DNA from: Aliiruegeria haliotis
GTDB lineage: Bacteria > Pseudomonadota > Alphaproteobacteria > Rhodobacterales > Rhodobacteraceae
Length of the DNA stretch: 64,000 nt
NCBI RefSeq assembly: GCF_003003255.1
Contig: NZ_PVTD01000013.1
Coordinates: 57,887-121,886 of the forward strand
Direction of reading: 5' to 3'
Both the position numbers and the translations under genes were made by a program. Under the pieces are notes generated by a model. It saw only the letters and a program-made list of their open reading frames with translations, was not told where the DNA came from and ran no database searches. Below, piece by piece: positions 8,212-17,279 of this stretch. How positions within the stretch are numbered: position 1 is the first letter of the stretch; every line of letters begins with the position of its first letter.

Positions 8212-9788
8212 CGTCCGGCGACCGAATGCGGCGCGCCGTGCTCATCGCGCTAGGATGCGGCCTGGTCGTTGTCGTCTCCAAATCACTGAGCCTTCCCGAA
8301 ACTGCCCTGTCGGCATATCTCGTTCTCTTCGCGGCGCGCTCAGAAGCCGTTGAGACCATGGCCGTCGCTTTCGGACTGACCCTTGCGGCCCTTGCGGCGA
8401 TCCTGCTGGCGATTATGCTTGTCATGGCGACAGCGGGATCACCGATCCTTCGCGTCATCGCGATGTTCTCGGTTGCTTTCGGGGCGATGTATCTCGCCCG
8501 CAGCACGCCGGCCGGTATCGTTGCCGCGACCATCGGCATGGCGATATTCGAAGTGCTTAGCGTACTCGACTATCTCGCCTATCCCGACCTGCTGCTGCGG
8601 GGATTGTTCTGGCTGATGACCGTTGTTCTTGTGCCGATGGCTGTGCTGTTCGTCGGCGCCGCGCTGTTCGGGCGCAGCGCCCGGAGGCTTCTCTCGCAGG
8701 CCTATGAGCGGAGGCTCGCGGCGATCGGTCAAGCCATGGTCATACGCGACGGAGCCGCGTTTTCCGACTGCCAGCGGCTCCTATTGTCCGATGCCGCTGA
8801 GGTGACCCGGCTGCGGGAGGTTGCCGGCCGGACCGGGCAACTTGACGCGCGCGCTGCTGCGCGGTCCCGGACGGTCGAAGCCGCCTCGGCCCGGCTTCTG
8901 GCGGATTGCGCAGCAGGGAACCCGCCGCCGAACACCGACGCGAACCGCGCCGCGCTGGCGTTGGAAACCAACCTGGGGGAAGCGGACCCACGCCTTGCCG
9001 CGTTAGCCGGGCAATTGACGGATGGGGAGGAGCGTGCGGCCCCGATGGAGGCCGACAGGACCGACGCTGTGCGTTTTGCCATCAAGGCCACGCTCTCGAT
9101 TGCCATATGCTATGCGATCTTCCTCGTGCTCGGCTGGCCGGCAATCCACACGATCACGATCACCGCTTTCCTCATCAGCCTCGGGTCTGCTGGCGAAACC
9201 CTGCACAAGGCGGCCTTGCGCATTTCCGGCTGCCTGCTCGGAGCGGTGATCGCCAACCTGTGCCTGTTGCTGATCGTCCCTAACCTGCAAGGGATTGGCG
9301 GGCTCGCGGTGTTGACCTTCATGGTAACGCTCCCTGCCGCCTGGCTGGCCTGCGGCCCGGAGCGCACCGCTTACGCCGGCTTGCAGGTTGCGCTGGTTTT
9401 TTTCCTTGTGGTTCTGAACTCGCCCGGGCCGGATGTCGATTTTGCAATTGCCTGGGGTCGGATCGTCGGAATCCTGCTTGGCAACCTGGTGGTGGCCGTG
9501 GTCTTTCTGTCCCTTTGGCCGAGCTCGATCAGTAACACGGTCGCTCGTTCTCTCGACCGGGCAGCAGAGGCGATAGATGCGGCCTCGCAAGCCAAGACCG
9601 CCGGTCAATCCGGAGTGGCAGTGAATGCCGCCGCAGCAGCGATCGCAGCGGCTCGCGATACCCTGTTCACGCTACGCTTCGAGCCAAATTCGCGCAGCGC
9701 GTTCTCCGTGCTGGCATCGCGCGCAGACATGCTTCAACATTCCCTCCTGAACGGAAACCGCTCCGAGAGTGTGAGGAAGAACCATTGA
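8208..9788 (+). CDS. FUSC-family inner-membrane efflux component (MdtO/AaeB-like)
   Basis: 526 residues in the FUSC layout: a first block of hydrophobic helices (about 5-150), a cytoplasmic helical region rich in Ala and Arg (about 160-290), a second membrane block (about 290-430, starting 'AVRFAIKATLSIAICYAIFLVLGWPAIHTITITAFLISLGSAGET') and a short C-terminal helical tail. The family exports aromatic acids (AaeB) or assorted drugs (MdtO). It is coupled by ATGA to the adaptor upstream and by TTGA to the outer-membrane gene downstream. Confidence 0.88.
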   Translation: MTSGDRMRRAVLIALGCGLVVVVSKSLSLPETALSAYLVLFAARSEAVETMAVAFGLTLAALAAILLAIMLVMATAGSPILRVIAMFSVAFGAMYLARSTPAGIVAATIGMAIFEVLSVLDYLAYPDLLLRGLFWLMTVVLVPMAVLFVGAALFGRSARRLLSQAYERRLAAIGQAMVIRDGAAFSDCQRLLLSDAAEVTRLREVAGRTGQLDARAAARSRTVEAASARLLADCAAGNPPPNTDANRAALALETNLGEADPRLAALAGQLTDGEERAAPMEADRTDAVRFAIKATLSIAICYAIFLVLGWPAIHTITITAFLISLGSAGETLHKAALRISGCLLGAVIANLCLLLIVPNLQGIGGLAVLTFMVTLPAAWLACGPERTAYAGLQVALVFFLVVLNSPGPDVDFAIAWGRIVGILLGNLVVAVVFLSLWPSSISNTVARSLDRAAEAIDAASQAKTAGQSGVAVNAAAAAIAAARDTLFTLRFEPNSRSAFSVLASRADMLQHSLLNGNRSESVRKNH

Positions 9789-11227
9789 ACTGCCTCAAAT
9801 GCGTTGCGATGGGTCTGGCCCTGCTCGTGATTGCCGCGTGTGGCGACACGTCAGCGGAGCGGGATATCGGGCGCGCGGACCGACAGATTCCGGACGATCC
9901 GGCTCAAACTTCCGCCGACACCGCTCGGCTGGCAGAGCTTGCAGCGTCCGCTCCTGACGCACCGCGATTTGAAGCGGGTCGGAGCTATGACCTGCCTGCC
10001 CTGATTGATCTGGCCCAGTCCCGCAATCCGGCAACACGCGAAGCGTGGCTGGCGGCGCGAGAGGCCGGGCGGCAGTCCGGGATCGTCGGAAGCGCGCTGC
10101 TGCCAGTGATTACGGCGGCAGCGGTGGCAGGGCGTCAGTCGACCAACACCAGCCTTCCCTTACCGCTGATTGGAGATGTGCCGGGGTCTGTTGAAACCAG
10201 CGGCGAGGCCGTCGCGCTGACGGCCACATGGCTGCTCTATGATTTCGGGGAAAACGCTGCCAGGCAACGGGCCGCGACCAGCTTGTCGCGTGTGTCCGAG
10301 ATCGCCTTTAACACCGTCCATCGACAGCTGATTTTCGACGTCAGCGCGGCTTATCACTCCCGGCTAGCAGCGCTGAAAAAGGTCGCAGCTTCGAGAGAGG
10401 CACGAACCCGTTCGGCCGATCTGGTCCGGGCCGCGGAGCGGCGTTTTGAGCAGGGAAGCGGCACCACCGTCGAGGTTGCTCAAGCCCGCCAACTGGATGC
10501 CCAGACACGCCTCGTCGAAGAGGCTGCAAACGGCGAGGCGCGTGCTGCGGCGGTGAACCTGGCCGCTTTGATCAACGTGCCACCATCGACAGGAATCCGC
10601 CTGAAACCTCCCGGCGCCGGCCTGCCCTCCGCGACCGACAAGACGCTGGAGCGGGTACTTGATCAGGCCTTCGCCCGTCGGAGCGATGTTCGTGCGGCTC
10701 TCGCTCAGGTTGACGCCGCGCAAGCCAGCCTTGATGCGACAGTGGCGTCCTATCGGCCCAAAGTGTTCAGCGGCGGATATACCTCCGCCGGGGACGGCCG
10801 GGTCGACTTGAATGGCCTTGCACCAATCGGTTTGAACACTGCCGGGTCAAGCGGCCTGTTTATTGGCGTGTCGGTCCCGATCGTTGATGGCGGCCTGCGA
10901 GAGAAGCGCCTTGCCGCTGCGCGCGACCGACTGGAACGCAGCCGGGCTGGAGTCGAGGTGGCACGACTGTCTGCCACCCGTGAGATTGCGCTTTCCTACG
11001 AGACCCTGAGAACTGCCCTCGCCCTCTATCCGGCGACCCGCGCGCTGACCGATGCAGCACGTACGACCGCAGACGCAGCCAAGGAAGCCTATTCCGGCGG
11101 CATCGGTACAATCTCCGATGCCGGTGTGGCGGAACTGGGCTTGTATGCTGCGAAGGAGGCTCTTGCCGATGCAGAGCGCGACGCAAGAGTGGCTGCGGCG
11201 GCTCTTGCGCTGGCGACAGGAAACTGA
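9785..11227 (+). CDS. Outer-membrane efflux lipoprotein (TolC/MdtP/NodT-like)
   Basis: 480 residues. The TTG start at 9785 overlaps the pump gene's stop and has GAGGAA upstream; it yields a lipoprotein signal with lipobox LVIAAC, Cys about 19. The body shows the two homologous OEP repeats: 'YDLPALIDLAQSRNPATREAWLAAREAG' opens the first and 'TLERVLDQAFARRSDVRAALAQVDAAQASLDATVASYRPKV' the second, each followed by long helices and beta strands. It completes a tripartite pump. The pump is fully encoded here, so the cargo is functional in principle. Confidence 0.9.
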   Translation: MNCLKCVAMGLALLVIAACGDTSAERDIGRADRQIPDDPAQTSADTARLAELAASAPDAPRFEAGRSYDLPALIDLAQSRNPATREAWLAAREAGRQSGIVGSALLPVITAAAVAGRQSTNTSLPLPLIGDVPGSVETSGEAVALTATWLLYDFGENAARQRAATSLSRVSEIAFNTVHRQLIFDVSAAYHSRLAALKKVAASREARTRSADLVRAAERRFEQGSGTTVEVAQARQLDAQTRLVEEAANGEARAAAVNLAALINVPPSTGIRLKPPGAGLPSATDKTLERVLDQAFARRSDVRAALAQVDAAQASLDATVASYRPKVFSGGYTSAGDGRVDLNGLAPIGLNTAGSSGLFIGVSVPIVDGGLREKRLAAARDRLERSRAGVEVARLSATREIALSYETLRTALALYPATRALTDAARTTADAAKEAYSGGIGTISDAGVAELGLYAAKEALADAERDARVAAAALALATGN

Positions 11228-11297
11228 ACGCCGCTCTCTCGCAAATCGCGCTCCGGCGCGACACAAAGGCCGAAGGCTCATTCTGGACAGACTGACT

Positions 11298-13169
11298 TCA
11301 CGACAGGATCATCGAGAAGTATCCGCCTATCAAAGCGAGGACGGTGGTGATCGCGTAGGTGACCGGGTATGCGACGGCCGCGATAGAGCTTCGAGACTGA
11401 TCAACGATCGCGTTGAGTCCGGGCGTGCTGTTGCGAGCCCCTGTGGCCGCACCGTCCGCAATGACGGCGTTCAACCCAAACATCCTGATACCGACCCAAA
11501 ACGCTATCAGAGGTGGGAGCAAGGCGGCGGTGATACCTATCAGGGCAAGCCATAGTGCCGTGTCTCCAGCCAGCGCAGTCACCACCTTTGGGCCTACATT
11601 CGCCGATAGCACTGCGACGAAGGCATTGAGCCCGAAATCCTGAAGGAAGTTCCGAGCGCCTTCGTGAACCGGCCCGCCGAAAGACGGGTTTCGGCTACGC
11701 ATGTAGCTGACAAAGATGCCCATGAGGATGCAACCAGCCGAAGTTCCCAAGGCAATCGGAATCCCACCGATATGCATCGTCAACGTGCCCACGACGTAGC
11801 CAATGAACATGGCGAGGGCGAGATAGAAGATCTCCGATTTCATCGTCGGCAGGACTGGTTGCCCGCCAAGGCCCTGGGCAACCTTCTGGATGCTGGCATT
11901 CGTGCCGGTCAACCGGACGGTGTCGCCAAAACGGATTTCGCTGTCAGGGCCAAGGGGCAACTCGTGGCCGCCCCGAAACAGAGCTTCGACAACAACACCT
12001 CCGTTTATCGCCGCAGTCAGTTCACCGACGGTCCGACCGGACGTCGAGTGCGAGCCGACATGGATATCCGCGACAACCAACGGCACCCGGCGAGCCTCAG
12101 GTGTGTCCACCTCCGGACCAATCACCGTTCCCTCCGTGAAGATCAGGTCATGGACATCGGCACGAACTGTTACGATGTCGCCCTCTGTCAGTATCGGGTC
12201 CGAGGTGACATCGACGGGCTTCTCATTCCGTAACAGGTGTACGATGGGCATGGACGGATAAGCCGTTTCGATTTCGCTTACACACCTGCCCACCAACTCG
12301 TGGTGGGTCAGGCGGAACGCGCGAACATCGTAAGGTGAAAAGCCGAACGTCAGAGCATCCGGCGACCCCGGCGCTGGATGAATGTCTCCTCCGCTGAATT
12401 CCCGTTCGGCGCTTTGGGCGTCTGCCACCGGATCATGGCCGAAAATCTGGGGGAGGTACCGTATCAACAGGATTATGCCGACACTCGAAAGCACGTAGCT
12501 GATCGCATAAGCGCCGGCCATGTTGGCGCCGATCTGTTCCGGGCTGATACCGGGAGGTGGCACGTAGGCGCCGCTATCGATGGCGTTTTGTCCAACCCCA
12601 AGAATGGCCGTAATTGTGTAACTGCCAGAAATAAGGCCCGTGGCGTAACCTGGCTCCAGCCCAGCCAGCCACGCACCGGCCATGCAGATGATCCAGTTCA
12701 GGGACCAGACGATGATTCCGATAGCAACAAAGGCAAGCCCTCCACTGCGCAACCCGGCAAAGAACTGCGGCCCTACGCGCAAGCCCAAAGCGTACATGAA
12801 CAGTAGCAGAAAGAAGGACGACAGCACTCCCGGAATGGAATACGTGATGCCGAAGGCCGATTGAGCAATTACGGAGACAACAATCCCCGACAGGAGTGTT
12901 CCGGCTGTCGTACCAAGGGAAACACCGCGAAGGCTAAGCCGCCCGATTAATGAGCCTAGCGCCATCGCCAGCAGGATAAAGGCAATCGGCTGATTGCCAA
13001 GGTATTGAAACACCCCATGCAACCCTGCCTCCGTCACGGGCTCTATCCGGTCGAAAACCTGTCCGACCACCTTCCCGGCGCCACCGACGGTCTCCGCATC
13101 TTGCGCCATCGCGAGTGCCGGCACCAAAGCCAGAGCGATCACTCCAATGAAGTACAGCAGTTTGCTCAT
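11298..13169 (-). CDS. AspT-family (AAE) antiporter
   Basis: 623 residues. An N-terminal signal-like helix is followed by an AsT membrane domain (about 50-260), two TrkA-C/RCK-C domains (about 290-450; 'FTEGTVIGPE' lies between them) and a second AsT membrane domain (about 460-623). This duplicated architecture defines the aspartate:alanine exchanger family (AspT, YbjL, YidE). It lies directly downstream of glutamate decarboxylase on the same strand (29-base gap), so glutamate/GABA exchange is an obvious inference, although AspT itself exchanges aspartate for alanine. Its strand converges with the efflux operon. Confidence 0.88.
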   Translation of the reverse strand: MSKLLYFIGVIALALVPALAMAQDAETVGGAGKVVGQVFDRIEPVTEAGLHGVFQYLGNQPIAFILLAMALGSLIGRLSLRGVSLGTTAGTLLSGIVVSVIAQSAFGITYSIPGVLSSFFLLLFMYALGLRVGPQFFAGLRSGGLAFVAIGIIVWSLNWIICMAGAWLAGLEPGYATGLISGSYTITAILGVGQNAIDSGAYVPPPGISPEQIGANMAGAYAISYVLSSVGIILLIRYLPQIFGHDPVADAQSAEREFSGGDIHPAPGSPDALTFGFSPYDVRAFRLTHHELVGRCVSEIETAYPSMPIVHLLRNEKPVDVTSDPILTEGDIVTVRADVHDLIFTEGTVIGPEVDTPEARRVPLVVADIHVGSHSTSGRTVGELTAAINGGVVVEALFRGGHELPLGPDSEIRFGDTVRLTGTNASIQKVAQGLGGQPVLPTMKSEIFYLALAMFIGYVVGTLTMHIGGIPIALGTSAGCILMGIFVSYMRSRNPSFGGPVHEGARNFLQDFGLNAFVAVLSANVGPKVVTALAGDTALWLALIGITAALLPPLIAFWVGIRMFGLNAVIADGAATGARNSTPGLNAIVDQSRSSIAAVAYPVTYAITTVLALIGGYFSMILS

Positions 13170-13198
13170 TGCACGTTTCCCATGCTCGGTTCGGAGCC

Positions 13199-14596
13199 TT
13201 AATGGTGGTATGAGGTCGCTTCGTCGGCACCAAGCGGATTGGCGACGGGGTGGCTCCTGAAATGGTCAAGTGCGCGTTCTATGTCTTCAAGCAACAGGCT
13301 GATCAGATCACGGCTAACGCCGTGGCGGATCAAGGCACGCTGCACCACAAGGTCTTCGCGATGCGCGGGCATTGAATAGGCAGGCACCTGCCACCCCCTT
13401 GCACGCAACTTGTCGGCGAGGTCGTAGAGCGAACAGCCGATGTTGGCATCGTCGTTCAGTGTCCATGCGACGGCGGGAATCCCCTTGGTCCGGTCGCCGT
13501 CATAGATGATGCGAAACGGTCCCATCTTGGCCAGTTCCGCCGCGAGAAACTCGGCGGTGTCGTAGCACGCCGACTGGACCTTTGTGTATCCTTCACGACC
13601 CAAACGCAGGAAGTTGTAGTATTGCGCAACGATTTGTCCGCCAGGCCGCGAGAAATTCAGCGCGAAGGTCGGCATGTTGCCGCCAAGATAGTTCACATTG
13701 AAAATCAGGTCTTCGGGCAGGTCCGCAGCACCGCGCCAGACAATCCAACCAACCCCGAGCGGCGCCAATCCGAACTTGTGACCTGACGCATTGATTGATT
13801 TGACGCGTGGAAGGCGGAAATCCCACTCCATCTCAGGTTGACAAAACGGCGCCAGAAACGCGCCGCTCGCCCCGTCAACATGAATGGGGACGTCCAACCC
13901 GGTTTCGTCCTGAAGGCGGTCAAGTGCGTCCGAAATGGCCTTCACATCTTCGTATTGACACGTGAACGTCACGCCGAGAGTTGGCACAACGCCAATAGTG
14001 TTCTCGTCCACACGCTTTAGAACCTCTTCTGGAGACATCAGGAGACGTCCGTTCTCCATTGGGATCTCGCGCAACTCGACGTCAAAATAGCGCGCAAATT
14101 TGTGCCAGCAGATCTGCACCGGACCGCAGATCATATTGGGTTTGTCGACAGGTTTTCCTTGCGCTTCGCGCCTATTTCTCCAAGCAAACTTGAGGGCAAG
14201 GCCGCCCAGCATAGCAGCTTCGGACGATCCGGTTGTCGAAGTGCCCATGGTGTTGATGGCATCCGGAGCATTCCAAAGGTCGGCAAGGATGTGCACGCAT
14301 CTCGCTTCGATTTCCGCCGACTGAGGATACTCATCCTTGTCGATCATATTCTTGTCGATGCACTCGTTCATAAGACGGTGCACCTCGTCGTCCAGCCAAG
14401 TCTGGCAAAACGTCGCCAGGTTTTGGCGAGAGTTCCCGTCGAGCATTAATTCGTCATGAACAATAGAATAGGCGTGTTCCCGGTTCTGCTCGTCATCGGG
14501 GAGCCGATACTTTGGAACGGCAACTGAAAGGTCGCGCGACGCGTAAATGTCGTCCTCAAGTTCCGATCTGATGTCTTCCCGCGAGTGCAAAGCCAT
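13199..14596 (-). CDS. gadB: Glutamate decarboxylase
   Basis: The start is ATG 14596, with GGGAGG upstream; 465 residues, matching E. coli GadB (466). This PLP enzyme converts glutamate to GABA and CO2, consuming a proton. Visible motifs are '[13 protein letters not shown]' with the PLP-binding Asp, and '[15 protein letters not shown]', where the Lys near residue 273 is the Schiff-base lysine. It also has '[20 protein letters not shown]' near the N-terminal third. The C-terminal His-rich end (ATSYHH) recalls the pH-sensing tail of GadB. It is first in an operon with an AspT-family antiporter, a likely acid-resistance pair in which AspT stands in for GadC. Confidence 0.95.
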   Translation of the reverse strand: MALHSREDIRSELEDDIYASRDLSVAVPKYRLPDDEQNREHAYSIVHDELMLDGNSRQNLATFCQTWLDDEVHRLMNECIDKNMIDKDEYPQSAEIEARCVHILADLWNAPDAINTMGTSTTGSSEAAMLGGLALKFAWRNRREAQGKPVDKPNMICGPVQICWHKFARYFDVELREIPMENGRLLMSPEEVLKRVDENTIGVVPTLGVTFTCQYEDVKAISDALDRLQDETGLDVPIHVDGASGAFLAPFCQPEMEWDFRLPRVKSINASGHKFGLAPLGVGWIVWRGAADLPEDLIFNVNYLGGNMPTFALNFSRPGGQIVAQYYNFLRLGREGYTKVQSACYDTAEFLAAELAKMGPFRIIYDGDRTKGIPAVAWTLNDDANIGCSLYDLADKLRARGWQVPAYSMPAHREDLVVQRALIRHGVSRDLISLLLEDIERALDHFRSHPVANPLGADEATSYHH

Positions 14597-14891
14597 TGTT
14601 CTAACCTCCCATAAAACGCATTTATCGATCGACGTAGCGCCTTTTGACCAAAAGGGCAACAACGTGTGGATGTACGTTTGCGTCCGATGAACCCTCTTGC
14701 GCACGAAGCACCGCTGCATCAGGCATATTGATTATCTCGACATCCCTCCAACTGTCGAAGTTGGCTGTAAAACGCTGCAAGTTAGAAACCAGACCGAAAG
14801 GCGTCGGAGATTTCGGTTCGTTCCGATCCGGTTCAATCAAGCCGCTCTATTCTTTCAGATCCGCCGACTTGCCGGAAAGTAATTCGGAGTT
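14597..14891. other. Upstream region of the gad operon, no gene seen
   Basis: About 295 bases between gadB and a gene remnant. It should hold the gadB promoter. Short frames here lack starts or family character. Confidence 0.5.
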
Positions 14892-15107
14892 TTACCTAAC
14901 CTTCGCTCCGCAGAACGAAGTGTGATCCGCCGCGAAATACCCGTCCGCCGCCCGGTTTTTCCCCTGCAACTCGACGATATCTCCGTCGCCTAGCGCTATC
15001 ATGGTCTGCAGCCAGAGCGACGTGGCCTCGGAGACATGGGCGCCGGAGTTCTCGCCAAAGGAACCCCTGATTTCGTTTGAGCCGTTCTGCACCAGCCGCC
15101 CGCGAAT
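14892..15107 (-). pseudogene. C-terminal remnant of a jelly-roll-like protein
   Basis: A reverse frame entered just after a TGA at 15110-15108 reads 'RLVQNGSNEIRG', then 'SGAHVSEATSLWLQTMIALGDGDIVELQGKN' and 'ADGYFAADHTSFCGAKVR'. The alternating strand pattern with '..L.aGDxVELq' and a final 'TxFxG.kv' resembles the C-terminal half of C1q-like or tail-fibre jelly-roll domains. No start with an RBS exists, and the upstream part of the domain is missing, so it looks truncated. It lies at the junction between the gad cargo and the mobilisation genes. The family is inferred weakly. Confidence 0.4.
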
Positions 15108-15266
15108 TCAGGAGGATGTGTTGGAGTTGAACCGGCTTGGGAACGACTAGCGGAAGGATTTGGCTCGTCGGCAAACCCAAATTCGGTGGGTGAGACGGAC
15201 ATTCGCACCGAACGCGGCGAACGTCCGCACTCCGCCCTCCCTGACAGACAGGCGATGCCTACCACC

Positions 15267-17279
15267 CTATCGAGCAACCAGTTTTTCACCATCCTCCACT
15301 CGCAGCATCGCCTCCATATCGTCCAAGCCATCGACGGCGGAGCGCATCTGCGCCTCATCATCCACGCCCACTGTCTCGGCACCCGCAACCTGGCTCCCAA
15401 AATCCATCTCTATCTGGCGCTGCTCTCCGGCAACAACAGCTTGAACGACAGGCGCTGTCTTCTTTGGGGTGATGTGTGTCTGCCCCGATGGTCGTCTGCC
15501 AGCGGGTTCGCGCCCCATATCCACATCGGCTTCAGACCCACGGAACTCGTCCGATGGCGGCGTCATCGGCATGGCGCGCATACTCAGCGGCAGCGTGCCC
15601 TGCGGCCCACTTCCCCCCGGCTCCGGAAACGGCAACTCGCCAGTCTGCGCCGCGTGGATCGCCTTGAACAGCCGATCGTCGAAGTACTGGATTCGCTTCG
15701 CACGGACGGGCATTTGGGCATCGATCACCATGACGATCTCGTCGAGCGGCAGGCGGCGCGCCTCGTCTTCGGGGAGCAAGGAGCTTTCTTCGGTCCGTGT
15801 GGATTGGCTACGGCCCTCGAATGGGTTCTTGCCGATGGATTGAGATCGCGTGACGACGGTTTTCGTGGTCTTGCCGACCGCCTTGCTCAGCTCCTCGACG
15901 GTCTTCTCATCCGAGGGCGTGAGATAGAGTTTCACGCCCGCGTTACCCTGCAGGGCGCGGCGGGTGTTCTCGCCATAGATTTCATCGAGGGCGGGGATGG
16001 TTTGGGTGACCACGGCCAGATGGCCACGATAGGTCCGCAGGGTTTCGATGCTCTCGACCACGATGGGCATCTTGCCCAAACGATTGAACTCGTCGAGCAT
16101 GATCATCACCGGCCAGGGTTCATCCGGCCCGGGGTCCTTTTCCTGCATGGCCGAGAGGAGATCCGAGAAGAAGAGGCGGATCAGCGGCGCGAGCGGTTTC
16201 ACCATCAGCGGCTGGACCACGAGATAGACCGAGAAGGGTTTCTTGCGGATCGTCCGGAAATCAAAGTCCGACACCGCCGTCGCCTCGTCGATCGCAGGGT
16301 TCTGCCATTGGTCGAGTCCCGAGGTCATCAGGAGCGAAACGTAGGATGTCAGCGTGTCGTTGTTGGTCGAGGCGAGCCGCGTGAAGATCAGCTTGGCGGC
16401 CCTGTTGTCGACCTCATGGCCGCGCGCGAAGTATTCCTTCTGCTTGTTCCCGCCCGAGGCGGCGATGCGATAGATCTCGCCCAGGGTCGGACGTTTGCGC
16501 TGGAACGCCAAAAGCCCGGCCGCCACAAAGAGATCAATCCCGCCCTTGAGTAGGCCCTGCACCCGGTCATTGTCGCTTTGCAGGAAGAGCGTCGCCAGAA
16601 GCTGCAATTCCATTTGCTGGCGCGCGGGGTCTTTCAGTTCAAAGATGCGCAGGAGCGGGTTGTAGCGATGCGTGCGCCTGCCCTCCCAATCGGTGGGGGC
16701 AAAGCGATAGACCTTGTCGCCCTGGGCCGCGCGGTGGCGGGCCGTGGCCTCGAAACACTCGCCCTTCACATCGAGTGTCACGGCAGAGCCTTGCCAGGTC
16801 AGCAAGTTCGGAATGACAAAGCCCGTGGTCTTGCCGCGGCCCGTGGGCGCCACGATCAGCGCGTGCGGGAAGACTTTCGAGCAAATGTAATTGGCGCGGG
16901 AGCCCGGCGGCCCGAGCTTGCCGAGGATGAACCCGGTCCCGGGTGCTCCGAAAAACCCATTGGCCTTCATCTCGCGCGCGGTCTGCCAATGGGTCTGGCC
17001 AAAGCGTGTCAGGGCGGACCCCGACAGGGCGAGGCTCAGCATGAGGCCGGCAGCGGCGAAGCTGCCGATGATCAGGTGGATGAGTTGCGCATCCTCCGGG
17101 CGGCGATCGAGGATCGCCAGATAGTTCTGCGCGATATAGGCAAAGTCGATCTCGGCCCCGAAGCCGAGATCCTGGTAGGTCAGCACCGCCGAGGCAATGG
17201 TATAGCCCATGGCGGCAGTCACCAACGTGACGAGAAGCACACCGGTCGCGATCCGCGTCTTTCCCATGGCGGCGCTCAA
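15267..17279 (-). CDS. traG: VirD4/TraG-type conjugative coupling protein
   Basis: 670 residues. Two N-terminal transmembrane helices (about 9-33 and 66-90) are followed by a RecA-like ATPase with Walker A APTGRGKTT (144-152) and Walker B VMIMLDEFNR (391-400), plus 'GLDQWQNPAID' and 'VTQTIPALDEIYG' of the T4CP domain. It couples relaxosome DNA to a type IV secretion channel. The TTG at 17279 overlaps the relaxase stop; ATG 17267 is an alternative. No virB/trb genes lie in the window, so the channel must come from elsewhere. The C-terminal 130 residues are polar and variable. Confidence 0.93.
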   Translation of the reverse strand: MSAAMGKTRIATGVLLVTLVTAAMGYTIASAVLTYQDLGFGAEIDFAYIAQNYLAILDRRPEDAQLIHLIIGSFAAAGLMLSLALSGSALTRFGQTHWQTAREMKANGFFGAPGTGFILGKLGPPGSRANYICSKVFPHALIVAPTGRGKTTGFVIPNLLTWQGSAVTLDVKGECFEATARHRAAQGDKVYRFAPTDWEGRRTHRYNPLLRIFELKDPARQQMELQLLATLFLQSDNDRVQGLLKGGIDLFVAAGLLAFQRKRPTLGEIYRIAASGGNKQKEYFARGHEVDNRAAKLIFTRLASTNNDTLTSYVSLLMTSGLDQWQNPAIDEATAVSDFDFRTIRKKPFSVYLVVQPLMVKPLAPLIRLFFSDLLSAMQEKDPGPDEPWPVMIMLDEFNRLGKMPIVVESIETLRTYRGHLAVVTQTIPALDEIYGENTRRALQGNAGVKLYLTPSDEKTVEELSKAVGKTTKTVVTRSQSIGKNPFEGRSQSTRTEESSLLPEDEARRLPLDEIVMVIDAQMPVRAKRIQYFDDRLFKAIHAAQTGELPFPEPGGSGPQGTLPLSMRAMPMTPPSDEFRGSEADVDMGREPAGRRPSGQTHITPKKTAPVVQAVVAGEQRQIEMDFGSQVAGAETVGVDDEAQMRSAVDGLDDMEAMLRVEDGEKLVAR

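Noticed and set aside
15186..16553. Long rightward open frame opposite traG
   Set aside because: Antisense shadow of the coupling protein gene, no domain pattern.
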